The translations under genes and the position numbers were made by a program. DNA of 64,000 bases from Leisingera sp. ANG-M7 (GTDB lineage: Bacteria; Pseudomonadota; Alphaproteobacteria; Rhodobacterales; Rhodobacteraceae): the NCBI RefSeq assembly GCF_000813965.1, contig NZ_JWLI01000017.1:69478-133477 (forward strand). Reading direction: 5' to 3'. The notes under the pieces are model-generated. The model was given only the letters and a program-made list of their open reading frames with translations. It did no database searches and was not told the origin of the DNA. Of this stretch, positions 1 to 7,847 are shown piece after piece; the first letter of the stretch is position 1, and every line of letters begins with the position of its first letter.

Positions 1-597
1 GCGGCCGGGGAGGGGGGGCCTCCCCCAACCCCCCCGCGGGGCCGGCGGGTGCCCCCAAGGGGGGCCCCCGCCTTGCGGCTGATGGGCGCGCCCCTAAAAC
101 CCAAGGCCCCGCAGGGGCCAAAACCGCCGGAAGCCATCCCTGCCGCCGCCACCGCCAACCGCCGCAAGCAACTGGCGCAGGCGATCTGGCTGCACCGCCG
201 GGTTGAGGAGCACGTCGCCGCAGGCGAGCATGTGATGGTGCTGGGCGATCTCAATGATGGACCCGGGCTTGACCAGTATGAACAGCTGTTCGGCCAGTCC
301 TCGGTGGAGATCGTGATGGGCGATCTGCTGCACGACCCCCACGCCCAAAGCCTGCTGCAGCCGCGCCCGGCCATCCCGCCCAGCACCTCGAGGTTCTATA
401 ATGCGGAAACCAAGCGTTTCACCCGGGCGCTGCTGGATTACGTGATGATTTCGCAAAGCCTGATGGGCCTGCGCCCCCAGTGGCGTATCTGGCACCCGTT
501 TGAGGACGGCGAATGCTACGCCGATGCAGACATGCGCCAGGCGCTGCTGGATGCGTCCGACCATTTTCCGGTGACACTGGATATTGAGGCGGGGTGA
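1..597 (+). CDS. Endonuclease/exonuclease/phosphatase-fold protein, 3' part
   Basis: The reading frame is open from base 1, so the gene starts outside the window or in the damaged-looking G/C-run stretch at 1-110. The C-terminal half carries the EEP-fold signatures GDLND, LDYVMIS and SDHFPV, which hold the metal-binding Asp/Asn and the catalytic His of Mg-dependent phosphodiesterases. A weak GTG at 49 exists but lies in low-complexity sequence and is not a credible start. The substrate (nucleic acid, lipid or other phosphoester) cannot be told. The polished part begins near codon 37 (the KAPQGPKPP segment), which resembles the HLKSK-type strand of the family. Confidence 0.7.
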   Translation, partial: AAGEGGPPPTPPRGRRVPPRGAPALRLMGAPLKPKAPQGPKPPEAIPAAATANRRKQLAQAIWLHRRVEEHVAAGEHVMVLGDLNDGPGLDQYEQLFGQSSVEIVMGDLLHDPHAQSLLQPRPAIPPSTSRFYNAETKRFTRALLDYVMISQSLMGLRPQWRIWHPFEDGECYADADMRQALLDASDHFPVTLDIEAG

Positions 598-739
598 GAC
601 GCGGGCGGTGCAGCAGCGACCGCGTGGCAAAAGGCAGACCGCAGCAAGCACATTTTGCGCTGATACCATTCTCACGCCACAAATCTGCCTGATACTCAGG
701 GGAAATTCTCCCTATTACATTGCTAAAAAGAGATTTTCT

Positions 740-1612
740 ATGTTCTCCCGCATCTTTCGCCAATACCGCCGCTTCTTACTTGGCTGTGCTCTCTTGACGC
801 TGGGCACAATACTCGCAACTGAACTCGGATTTTCTGAACCGTTTGAGGTGGAAGGGCCTCCTGTCCTGACTGCCATATCCCTGATCCTTGCCGTCGTTAT
901 TCTCATGGGGCTGCTGATCACCGTATTCACTTTGCTCCTCCCGGCCTGGCTGCCGATGGTAGAGGTTGTCCTCTTGGCCCTCCTGCTCAGCTTGCCTTTG
1001 GAACCGGTCTGGCAGTTGGTAGCGGCTAAGACTGGGGCACCGGATTGGATCAGTTGTTTCCTGCTGGCAGGGCTCATTGTGGCCGTAGAACGCTTTATCT
1101 ACGGCTCCTGGCAGCCTCGGTCATGGCGCCGCGATCTGAAGCCGTGCACCACAACATTTACTGTTCCAGGCACTCCGGAAATCGTGTGGGCGAAACTTGC
1201 CCCCATTCCCGCTCACAAGGAGAGCTATTACTGGCCTGATGCGTCCTTTTTGCCGTCGAAGGAAAACAGCAGTGCGGATTTTATTCTGAGCTTGCCTCGT
1301 AAGGATATCTACAAGGATGTGCTTGTTGAAATCCGGATAAACAAATCTGATGCGCCGCGGCACCTGAGCTACCGTGCGGACCCCCTGGCGAAGGGCAACG
1401 AAGTTGCCTACGCAGTGGAATTCCGCATTGATCCCATCAGCCACGAAAGATGTCGGGTAACCTACAGCCGGCAACTTCTGTCGGTGACACCGGGAAAACG
1501 TCTTTTCCTCTATCTTACAAATGATTTTCGCGACATGCGTGCCAGTCTGCGCGCTCGGCTGTCCGGCCGTCGCGATCGTTCTATTCAGGGGTTGCAGATG
1601 CTGCGCAGTTAA
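740..1612 (+). CDS. Membrane protein with C-terminal SRPBCC/START-like domain
   Basis: 290 aa. The ATG at 740 is chosen because it follows AAAGAGA and begins a typical positively charged N terminus (MFSRIFRQYRR); the frame is open further upstream but has no better start. Residues 10-32, 48-75, 80-100 and 105-120 are hydrophobic and form three or four membrane segments. The rest is a soluble domain with alternating strands that looks like a polyketide-cyclase/START fold (TTTFTVPGTPEIVWAKL opening). Function is unknown. Base composition is lower in G+C than the flanking genes. Confidence 0.6.
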   Translation: MFSRIFRQYRRFLLGCALLTLGTILATELGFSEPFEVEGPPVLTAISLILAVVILMGLLITVFTLLLPAWLPMVEVVLLALLLSLPLEPVWQLVAAKTGAPDWISCFLLAGLIVAVERFIYGSWQPRSWRRDLKPCTTTFTVPGTPEIVWAKLAPIPAHKESYYWPDASFLPSKENSSADFILSLPRKDIYKDVLVEIRINKSDAPRHLSYRADPLAKGNEVAYAVEFRIDPISHERCRVTYSRQLLSVTPGKRLFLYLTNDFRDMRASLRARLSGRRDRSIQGLQMLRS

Positions 1613-1955
1613 GGGCGGCCGAAGGGCGGTATGATGCCCGGAGTTTGCGCGGGAGGAACCAGCACCGGACCATTACCCGGCGGCGCAGGATATCGGGACG
1701 GGGGGCAGTGGCCGCCTCTACCGGAGCATTCGCGGCTTTCGCAGACACGCTTAGCTTGACAGGCTCCAGTCCACAGATTACGTGACCGCCGCACGAGGGG
1801 CATGATGCCTCTTGCAATGGAGATTTTATGAAAGAGTCCCGGGCCTGACGCCCGTTCCTGGCGAACTTCACAGGAACACCCGCAAAGATAGGCACACTCA
1901 CGCGCTGACGCTGAGTGATCCTGTTTCTGTGCTTTCATAAAATCGAGACATCCCA
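1613..1955. other. Gene-free leader region upstream of yjhX
   Basis: No convincing coding frame on either strand across 343 bases. It holds a hairpin at 1795-1811 and a large closed structure at 1822-1944 (listed separately). The proximal end serves as leader of the yjhX-like gene. Confidence 0.5.
1822..1944 (+). ncRNA. Candidate multi-hairpin structured RNA element
   Basis: A 13-bp perfect outer helix is formed by GATTTTATGAAAG (1822-1834) and CTTTCATAAAATC (1932-1944). Inside lie GGGC/GCCC (1841-1853), GTTCCTG/CAGGAAC (1854-1877) and CACTCA/TGAGTG (1895-1917), giving a closed three-arm junction of 123 nt. The only purine-rich ribosome-binding candidate (GAGA, 1945-1948) touches the outer helix and sits 8 nt before the yjhX ATG. 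It could be a cis-regulatory leader, a small RNA, or a small inverted-repeat mobile element. No known family is recognised. Confidence 0.4.
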
Positions 1956-2213
1956 ATGAATATCTCAAAGCACGAGCAACGTGTTTTGCATGAACTCGCT
2001 CTGGGCGGCGAGATCAAATACGCACGCGGCGGCAACGGCAAAGTGCACTCCGTCCAGTGTTTTACACGTGACGGATTTGTCCTCTCCACCTGTACAAAGG
2101 ACGTGTTCAAGCGCCTGAAAGACAAGCGCTTCATCAAGTCGAAGAACGGCAGCCCCTATCGCATCACGCATTTAGGGAACCAATCCGTGCGCGTGCAAAT
2201 GAACCAGCGATAG
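1956..2213 (+). CDS. yjhX: YjhX (TopAI)-family toxin
   Basis: 85 aa, the usual length of the UPF0386/YjhX family. It matches E. coli YjhX along its whole length as remembered: MN(L/I)S-x-EQ start, FKRLKDKRFIKS core, NGxPYRI end. In E. coli, YjhX (TopAI) binds topoisomerase I and stops growth, and is neutralised by the neighbouring GNAT-type protein YjhQ. Two GNAT genes follow here, the first 11 nt downstream, which supports a toxin-antitoxin unit. Translation start has only a weak ribosome-binding site next to a strong helix. Confidence 0.85.
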   Translation: MNISKHEQRVLHELALGGEIKYARGGNGKVHSVQCFTRDGFVLSTCTKDVFKRLKDKRFIKSKNGSPYRITHLGNQSVRVQMNQR

Positions 2214-2224
2214 GACAGAAAAAG

Positions 2225-2671
2225 ATGACAGATAACACGTTCTCTATCCGCCCTTACCGCGCCGGTGACACGGATGCGGTGATTGCCGTCTGGCAAAGGG
2301 CCAACGCGCTTGCTCATCCGTTCCTCAGCCCGGACTTCGCGGCAGAGGTGCAGCAGGCCATGCGCAGCATCTATCTGCCAAATGCGGAAACCTGGGTGCT
2401 GGAGGAGGCAGGCGCCGTCATCGGTTTCATTGCATTGCTTGGCAATGAAATCGGCGGCCTGTTCCTGGAGCCGTCCAGACACGGTCGGGGATACGGCAAG
2501 GCGCTGGTAGATCATGCCGTTGCCCTGAAGGGGCCGCTGAAGGTGGAGGTCTTTCGAGACAACACCATCGGGCGGCCGTTCTATGAACGCTACGGCTTCG
2601 AATTTGCCGGGGGCGTGCTTCACGAACCTTCCGGACAGGTGAGCCGGAAGATGGCGATGCCCGGTGCCTGA
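2225..2671 (+). CDS. GNAT family N-acetyltransferase
   Basis: 148 aa. The acetyl-CoA binding loop of the family is visible as RHGRGYG (residues 85-91), followed by the V-shaped strand and a C-terminal FYERYGFE motif near residues 119-126. It begins 11 nt after the yjhX-like gene, so the two are probably co-transcribed. In E. coli the antitoxin partner of YjhX is a GNAT-like protein; this gene or the next one could fill that role. Substrate unknown. Confidence 0.75.
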   Translation: MTDNTFSIRPYRAGDTDAVIAVWQRANALAHPFLSPDFAAEVQQAMRSIYLPNAETWVLEEAGAVIGFIALLGNEIGGLFLEPSRHGRGYGKALVDHAVALKGPLKVEVFRDNTIGRPFYERYGFEFAGGVLHEPSGQVSRKMAMPGA

Positions 2672-2732
2672 CCGCCTTCAACAGGTCGCCCCTTGCAGGG
2701 CGGCCATGCTATTCATCCAATGGAGACCAGAA

Positions 2733-3254
2733 ATGGACCGCATGGAAAAAGAAAACATCATCGACGTTCACCGCCGTGCCTTTGGCCCGGAGGAAGGACC
2801 GGAAGTCGCAAAGCTTGCAGAAAGCTTCCTTGATCACCCCGACACGATCTCAATCAGTGTCAGCCGGGAGGGAAGGATTGCGGGCAATGTGCTGTTCACG
2901 CCCTTCGTTTTCGAGGACCACCCCGGCACAAAATGCTGCCTGCTCGCGCCCTGCGGCGTTTTGCCGGAGTATCAGGGCCATGGAGTGGGCAAGGAGCTGA
3001 TGAAAAGCAGCATCGCACACCTCAGGTCCGCAGGATTTGACGCAGTGTTCGTGCTGGGCGTCCCCGCATTCTATCCCCGCTACGGCTTTGTCCCGACGGA
3101 CAAGCAAACGCCGTACCCGGATCTGCTGACCATTCCGGAATCCTGGATGGCACTGGAACTGACCGCCGGAACCGTTGCAAAGCTGAGTGGCAAGACGACG
3201 GCAATTCCTGAGTTCATGCAGCCAGAGATGTGGGACACCTCCGCATACGGCTAG
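2733..3254 (+). CDS. GNAT N-acetyltransferase, YhbS/COG3153 type
   Basis: 173 aa. The ATG at 2733 follows GGAGA with a 6-nt gap and is preferred over the in-frame ATG at 2664, which overlaps the previous gene. The CoA loop is QGHGVG (81-86); LGVPAFYPRYGFVP is typical of the YhbS branch. It is third in the yjhX-GNAT-GNAT run. E. coli YjhQ may belong to this same branch, in which case this is the better antitoxin candidate; that assignment is from memory and not verified. Confidence 0.75.
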   Translation: MDRMEKENIIDVHRRAFGPEEGPEVAKLAESFLDHPDTISISVSREGRIAGNVLFTPFVFEDHPGTKCCLLAPCGVLPEYQGHGVGKELMKSSIAHLRSAGFDAVFVLGVPAFYPRYGFVPTDKQTPYPDLLTIPESWMALELTAGTVAKLSGKTTAIPEFMQPEMWDTSAYG

Positions 3255-3298
3255 GTGCTTGAAACCCGGATCTGTGCACCCCGGACGGTTTGACGGGG

Positions 3299-3330
3299 AA
3301 GGCCGGCGCGGAATTCGCGCTGGCCTTTCA
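3299..3330 (+). terminator. Terminator hairpin after the GNAT genes
   Basis: A 12-bp stem (AAGGCCGGCGCG / CGCGCTGGCCTT, one G-T wobble) with a GAATT loop, then TTC. It lies 45 nt after the second GNAT stop and would end the yjhX operon. Confidence 0.6.
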
Positions 3331-3488
3331 GATAGCCAGCGCCTGAAAGGCATGGGCTCCGTTCTGGTTTTCATTAAATTTTAGGCAACTAGCGGCAGAC
3401 TTGCACTTGCGGGCGCGCGTGCTGCCCTCCACTTTTGGTTGTGGTGGGCGGCGTTCGCGGTGTGATCCGCATACGCAGGTGCCGGAGT

Positions 3489-3683
3489 ATGAGCGAGCAA
3501 GACAGAAACAGGGTCTTTGCGGCTGAGCTGGAAGCCCGGTTCGGCGCGGAGCTTGACAGCCGCGAGCGCGAAACCGCGGCGCAGGCACTGGGCCGGGATG
3601 CGGCCCGCTGCCGGCTGCGTCCGGGCGGGTTGCGCGCGCTGTTCAAGGCGCTGGAGGAAACCGAACCCGCGGGCCAGGGCTGA
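3489..3683 (+). CDS. Small charged helical protein upstream of Hint gene
   Basis: 64 aa, rich in Glu, Arg and Ala (EQDRNRVFAAELEARFG start), predicted almost entirely helical; no family recognised. The start ATG has GGAG too close for good initiation, and the frame stays open upstream to a GTG at 3435, so the N terminus is uncertain. It ends 8 nt before the Hint-domain gene, so the two are likely co-expressed. Confidence 0.45.
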   Translation: MSEQDRNRVFAAELEARFGAELDSRERETAAQALGRDAARCRLRPGGLRALFKALEETEPAGQG

Positions 3684-3691
3684 GCTTTGCC

Positions 3692-4807
3692 ATGGCGGAA
3701 TATACGGCAGAAGCCTTCAAGTGGTCCGGCACCGGCTACAACGCGCAGTACAACACCTCCCACACCGCGGTGTTCAAGGACAACGATGCTGCTTACCAGG
3801 GCGAAGGCGACAACGGAGAGCGCATCAGCATCGACGGCGGCTCCTTCGGCAAGACCGCCGGCGACCCTTATGCCATCGACATCTCTTTCACCGGCACTGA
3901 CGGGGCGCAGCACACCGAAACCTTCTATTTCTTCAATACCGGCGGGGAGTGGTATTTCGTGCCGGGGCCGGGCTCTGCCTTCACCACCGGTGCCACGCTG
4001 GGCAGCTATCAAAGCCATACCAGCGGCTGGAACTATGCGGATGTGGTCTGTTTCGCCCGCGGCACCCTGATCAGCACCGCCGAGGGCCCCTGTCCGGTGG
4101 AGATGCTGCGCCCGGGGCAGCAGGTCCTGACCGCCGATGGCGGCTATGCCGTGCTGCAAATGGTGACCTGCCGCGCAGTCAGTGCAGAACAGATCCGCCG
4201 CAACCCGAATTTGTGTCCGGTGCTGATCCGCGCCGGTGCGCTGGGCGCGGGACTGCCGCTGCGGGACTTGCGGGTGTCACGCCAGCACCGGCTGCTAGTC
4301 AGTTCCCGCATTGCAGGCCGCATGTTCGGTCAGGAACAGGTGCTTGCGGCTGCCCGCCAGCTGACGGCGCTGCCCGGCATCCGCATCGACGACACGGTGG
4401 CTGAGATAGAGTATTTCCACCTGATCTTCGGCCAGCACGAGGTGGTGCTGGCCGAAGGCACCCCGGCGGAAAGCCTGCTGATGGGGCCGGAGGCGCTGAA
4501 GACCCTGCCGCCCGCCGAACATGCCCGGCTCAAGCGCCTGTTTCCGGCGCTGGACGGCGCGGCCCCGCCACCCGGGCCTGCGCGTCCGATCCCTGCGGGC
4601 AAGCAGCAGCGCAAGCTGATCGCCCGCCACAAAAAGAACAGCCAGCCATTACTGCAGACCTATGTGTCGGATCCGGCGGCTGCCGCGGGCAAGGCTCCAG
4701 CCGCCGCAGGGCACAGCTGCCCCCCTTGCAGCACCGGCCCTGGCAAGCCGCCGCTGATCCTGTCGGAACCGCTGACCGGGCCGGATCCGGGAGGCAGGCC
4801 TTCGTAA
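3692..4807 (+). CDS. Hint (hedgehog/intein) domain protein
   Basis: 371 aa. Residues 1-115 are a Gly/Thr/Tyr-rich beta-type extension. The Hint domain starts at VVCFARGT with the catalytic Cys at 120, continues through SRQHRLLV (196-203, the TxxH-like block) and ends near EVVLAEG (250-256). This is the Hint_2 type common in Roseobacter secreted and RTX-like proteins. A Pro/Ala/Lys-rich tail of about 90 residues (280-371) follows. No HN-Cys splice junction is seen, so cleavage without splicing is the likelier chemistry. The molecular target is unknown. Confidence 0.8.
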   Translation: MAEYTAEAFKWSGTGYNAQYNTSHTAVFKDNDAAYQGEGDNGERISIDGGSFGKTAGDPYAIDISFTGTDGAQHTETFYFFNTGGEWYFVPGPGSAFTTGATLGSYQSHTSGWNYADVVCFARGTLISTAEGPCPVEMLRPGQQVLTADGGYAVLQMVTCRAVSAEQIRRNPNLCPVLIRAGALGAGLPLRDLRVSRQHRLLVSSRIAGRMFGQEQVLAAARQLTALPGIRIDDTVAEIEYFHLIFGQHEVVLAEGTPAESLLMGPEALKTLPPAEHARLKRLFPALDGAAPPPGPARPIPAGKQQRKLIARHKKNSQPLLQTYVSDPAAAAGKAPAAAGHSCPPCSTGPGKPPLILSEPLTGPDPGGRPS

Positions 4808-5017
4808 ACTGCGGCGGTGCAGTTCACCCGAACCGGGACAACCTGACCGTAGGGCCAAGTGCCGCCTGAATCAAAAACTATTAGCTTTCAACAGGCATCT
4901 GTTACCGATCTGTAAGGCACCATTTTGAGTGCAACTGTATCGATGCAAGTGTAAAGGTGGATTATGCTCTGCTCTAGATGACGTTTCTTCATCTTCACAT
5001 TTAAGGATTTGATTTTT

Positions 5018-5677
5018 ATGCCGAAGTTTACTGGCCGCTTGTGTTTTGCGGGTGCCATTGCGCTAGTGCTGGCTAGTCCGGTTTCAAGCATTGAGGCTGC
5101 AGGAGAGGCTGCGGGCAAACCTTCTCGGGCAAGTTTTGACCAAGCGGCAGAAATGTTCAAAGACATCTGCTTGGATACTCTCCCTGAATTCCGGCACTCC
5201 AAAGAGATCGCGGTTGGAAAATATGGCGCCGAATTTGACGGTCGAAAAGACCTCTCATGGCATTCCTTCGATCCCAGCAGCTTCGTCAAGACGATCACCA
5301 TCAGCAGACGCAAGGAGTGTTCGATAACAGTGGAAACTGACGGCAGAGGTGAGCACCATGTCGAGGCATTTCGAGCAATCCTGCCGGATCTTCCTTCCAC
5401 TGGCCTTTACTCTGAGCGAACCGGGAAGGGGGATGATTTGGATCACTTGGCCCAGTGGCAGTACTTATTCAGTGCCAACGAGGCTACCCCTTACCGACTG
5501 CTCAAAAAATACAGCTACCGAAATACTAAGCTGGGAGACGCAGTGAGCCTGACACTCAGCGTTTCATACCGAAGTTTTCAATGCACAGTTTCAAAAGAAC
5601 AGTTGGAACTTTTCGGCATTACCGGCGAGCCACCAAGAAAGGATCTGCTGCTGTCTGATGCGGAACGATGGTGCTGA
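5018..5677 (+). CDS. Secreted protein of unknown function
   Basis: 219 aa. The ATG at 5018 has AAGGA 10 nt upstream and is preferred over TTG at 5009. The N terminus is a clear Sec signal peptide (MPKFTGR, hydrophobic core ALVLASPVSS, cleavage near EA-AG). The mature part has three or four Cys residues (CLDT, KECS, FQC, ending RWC) that could form disulfides. The body resembles Roseobacter periplasmic proteins opening with FKDICLDTLP. Base composition is nearer 50% G+C, unlike its neighbours. Confidence 0.65.
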   Translation: MPKFTGRLCFAGAIALVLASPVSSIEAAGEAAGKPSRASFDQAAEMFKDICLDTLPEFRHSKEIAVGKYGAEFDGRKDLSWHSFDPSSFVKTITISRRKECSITVETDGRGEHHVEAFRAILPDLPSTGLYSERTGKGDDLDHLAQWQYLFSANEATPYRLLKKYSYRNTKLGDAVSLTLSVSYRSFQCTVSKEQLELFGITGEPPRKDLLLSDAERWC

Positions 5678-5803
5678 GCAATCTGCGCCGTTCGCACCGG
5701 GATCGGCGTTGCCTGCAAGAGTTTTGCCAAACTGGCTTTGTCCAGCCCTGCGCCACCTCCCGCCCCCCTGTTACACCCCGCAGCCGCTCCCTATATTAGC
5801 CCT

Positions 5804-6184
5804 ATGAAACATCTCATCCTGCCTGCCGCTCTGATCACCCTGATGTCCGCGCCGCTTTCCGCTCAGGAGGCGGAAGAGGAGGGTACCGGCCCGTCGCTGA
5901 TGGAACGCGGCGCGGAGCTGTTCTGGGAAGGGCTGCGCAAGGAGATGGCGCCCGCTCTGGAAGACCTGCAGGGCATGATGGAGGAGATCGGTCCCTCGAT
6001 GGGTGCCTTCCTGGCCGAGATGGGGCCGGCGCTGGCGGACATTGCCGATCAGGTGGAGGACTGGAGCGCCTATGAGCTGCCGGAAATCCTGCCCAACGGC
6101 GATATCATCATCCGCAAGAAGCCTAAGGACAACGCGCCTGCCAAGGAAGACAAGGATGAGGACGAAGGCGTCACTGAAATCTGA
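5804..6184 (+). CDS. Secreted conserved hypothetical protein
   Basis: 126 aa with an N-terminal signal peptide (MKHLILPAALITLMSAPLSA-QE). The mature protein is acidic and Met/Glu-rich, with helical MEEIGPSMG-type repeats, a short ELPEILPNGDIIIR block, and a very acidic Lys/Asp/Glu tail (KEDKDEDEG). Family members are widespread in Rhodobacterales and often mislabelled as ATPases; no nucleotide-binding motif is present here. Convergent with ppx, 24 nt away. Confidence 0.65.
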   Translation: MKHLILPAALITLMSAPLSAQEAEEEGTGPSLMERGAELFWEGLRKEMAPALEDLQGMMEEIGPSMGAFLAEMGPALADIADQVEDWSAYELPEILPNGDIIIRKKPKDNAPAKEDKDEDEGVTEI

Positions 6185-6208
6185 CGCCGCTGCGGCCTCC
6201 TGTAGCTG

Positions 6209-7795
6209 TTATTCCGGCGCCTGCTCCGGCAGAGCTTCCGGTGCGGGTTTGCTGAACTTCAGGTCAACCTCCGCCCCCAGCGCCTTGGCCAGCGACTTCA
6301 GCCGCGATTCCGCCACTTCGCCGTAAAGCGGCCGGGCCGCGTCCGGCAGGGTCACATGCAGCACCCGTTTGCGCGGCTGCCACTGCAATTCACCGATTTC
6401 GCCGTTGCTGGTCACCATCAGCATGGCGCCGAAGCGCATCGCCTTGCCCAGCACCTCGGCTTCGTGCTGGCCCTTTTCGTCCAAGAGATCATAGAGATAC
6501 TCAAAGGAACTGCCGTGCCGCTTGTTGCTGTAGCGGTGCAAGAGCGCGAGCCCCAGGAACACCCGTTCAGAATGCTTGAGCCCGCCGAGGTTGGCGCGGG
6601 TGGCGTTGTCGAAACAGACCTCGGCGCGGTAGTCGGGATGCGCCCGCCAGCTGACGTCATGCAGCAGGCAGGCCGCCTTGACCAGCCGCCGCTTGCTGTG
6701 GCGGGCATTGGCGAACAGCGGATGCACGAAGTCATAAAGCGTCTTGCCAAAGCCCGGGACGCGGGCGTCCTTCATCTCGGCAAAGCGCGAGGCCTCGACC
6801 AGCGGGTCGCGGGCGCGCAGCCGCTGCGGCATCTGCTCGTACAGCAGCCCCTCGCGGATGCCGTAGCTGGAGACCGCGATGTCCTTGGGCTTGAAGGTTT
6901 TCACGAGCCGGGTCAGCACGTCGATGGCATAGGGCACCAGCGACATCCGGCTGGCGGACACCCCGCAAGCGCCGCGCAGCTTATCCAGATCGCTGGTCTC
7001 AATATAACGGGCAGTTTCGCGGACGTCCTTTGCGGACATCCGGTATTCGTGCAGCACTTTCAAAGGGTAGCCGCGGCGGTGCATGTCGATGCGGGCAATC
7101 GCGCGCCAGCTGCCGCCGACCAGGAACAGGCGGTCGCGCTGCGGGCCCATTTCGCCCTTCAGCCGTTCGATCACTTCCTTGATGTGCTCTTTGCGGCCGC
7201 GACGCCCGCCCTTGATATCACGCAGCTTCAGCGGCCCAAGGGATGAGGTCACCCGTCGCCCGACAGAGTTTTCCTGGATCTCCGCCAGCTCCATCGAGGA
7301 GCCGCCGATATCGCAGACCAGACCATAGGCGCCGGGCCAGCCCAGCAAAACGCCCTGCGCCGACAAACGCGCCTCTTCACGCCCGTCGATGACGTGGATC
7401 TTGAGGCCGGTCTCGCGCAGCACTTCCTCGCAGAACTCCGGCCCGTCCTCAGCGTCGCGCACCGCGGCGGTGGCGACAGCGGACAGGGGCGGCAGCCCCA
7501 TGCCCTTGGCCAGATGCTGGAACCGGCGCAGCGCCGACAGCGCCCGGGCGCGGCCCTCGGGGTTCAGGCGGCCCGATTCCGACAGGCCGGCACCCAGCGC
7601 GCACATGATCTTTTCGTTGTAGAAATAGGCCGGGCTGCGGGCGGCGCCGTCAAACACCACCAGGCGGACCGAGTTGGAGCCGACATCGACCACCCCCACC
7701 CGCGACAGCGCCCGGGCCTTGGGGTCATCAAAGATCGGACGCCCGAAGGGGCCCCAATCGGTGGCGGCGGCGGCGGGGTCCTGGGACAGGTTCAT
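6209..7795 (-). CDS. ppx: Exopolyphosphatase / Ppx-GppA phosphatase
   Basis: 528 aa. The sugar-kinase/actin-like fold shows both phosphate-binding loops: DVGSNSVRL (37-45) and CDIGGSSMEL (161-170). The C-terminal part carries an HD-like helical region (LLHDVSWRAHPDYR). It releases orthophosphate from polyphosphate or converts pppGpp. The ATG at 7795 follows GGAG; the longer frame would run into hdaA. It lies 52 nt after hdaA on the same strand. No ppk gene sits between them; polyphosphate synthesis is represented in the window by the PPK2 gene at 33.3 kb. Confidence 0.88.
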   Translation of the reverse strand: MNLSQDPAAAATDWGPFGRPIFDDPKARALSRVGVVDVGSNSVRLVVFDGAARSPAYFYNEKIMCALGAGLSESGRLNPEGRARALSALRRFQHLAKGMGLPPLSAVATAAVRDAEDGPEFCEEVLRETGLKIHVIDGREEARLSAQGVLLGWPGAYGLVCDIGGSSMELAEIQENSVGRRVTSSLGPLKLRDIKGGRRGRKEHIKEVIERLKGEMGPQRDRLFLVGGSWRAIARIDMHRRGYPLKVLHEYRMSAKDVRETARYIETSDLDKLRGACGVSASRMSLVPYAIDVLTRLVKTFKPKDIAVSSYGIREGLLYEQMPQRLRARDPLVEASRFAEMKDARVPGFGKTLYDFVHPLFANARHSKRRLVKAACLLHDVSWRAHPDYRAEVCFDNATRANLGGLKHSERVFLGLALLHRYSNKRHGSSFEYLYDLLDEKGQHEAEVLGKAMRFGAMLMVTSNGEIGELQWQPRKRVLHVTLPDAARPLYGEVAESRLKSLAKALGAEVDLKFSKPAPEALPEQAPE

Positions 7796-7847
7796 GAGGG
7801 CTCCGTCTTGCGATCCGCGGACAGGATGGGGGATGGGCGGGCAGCGG

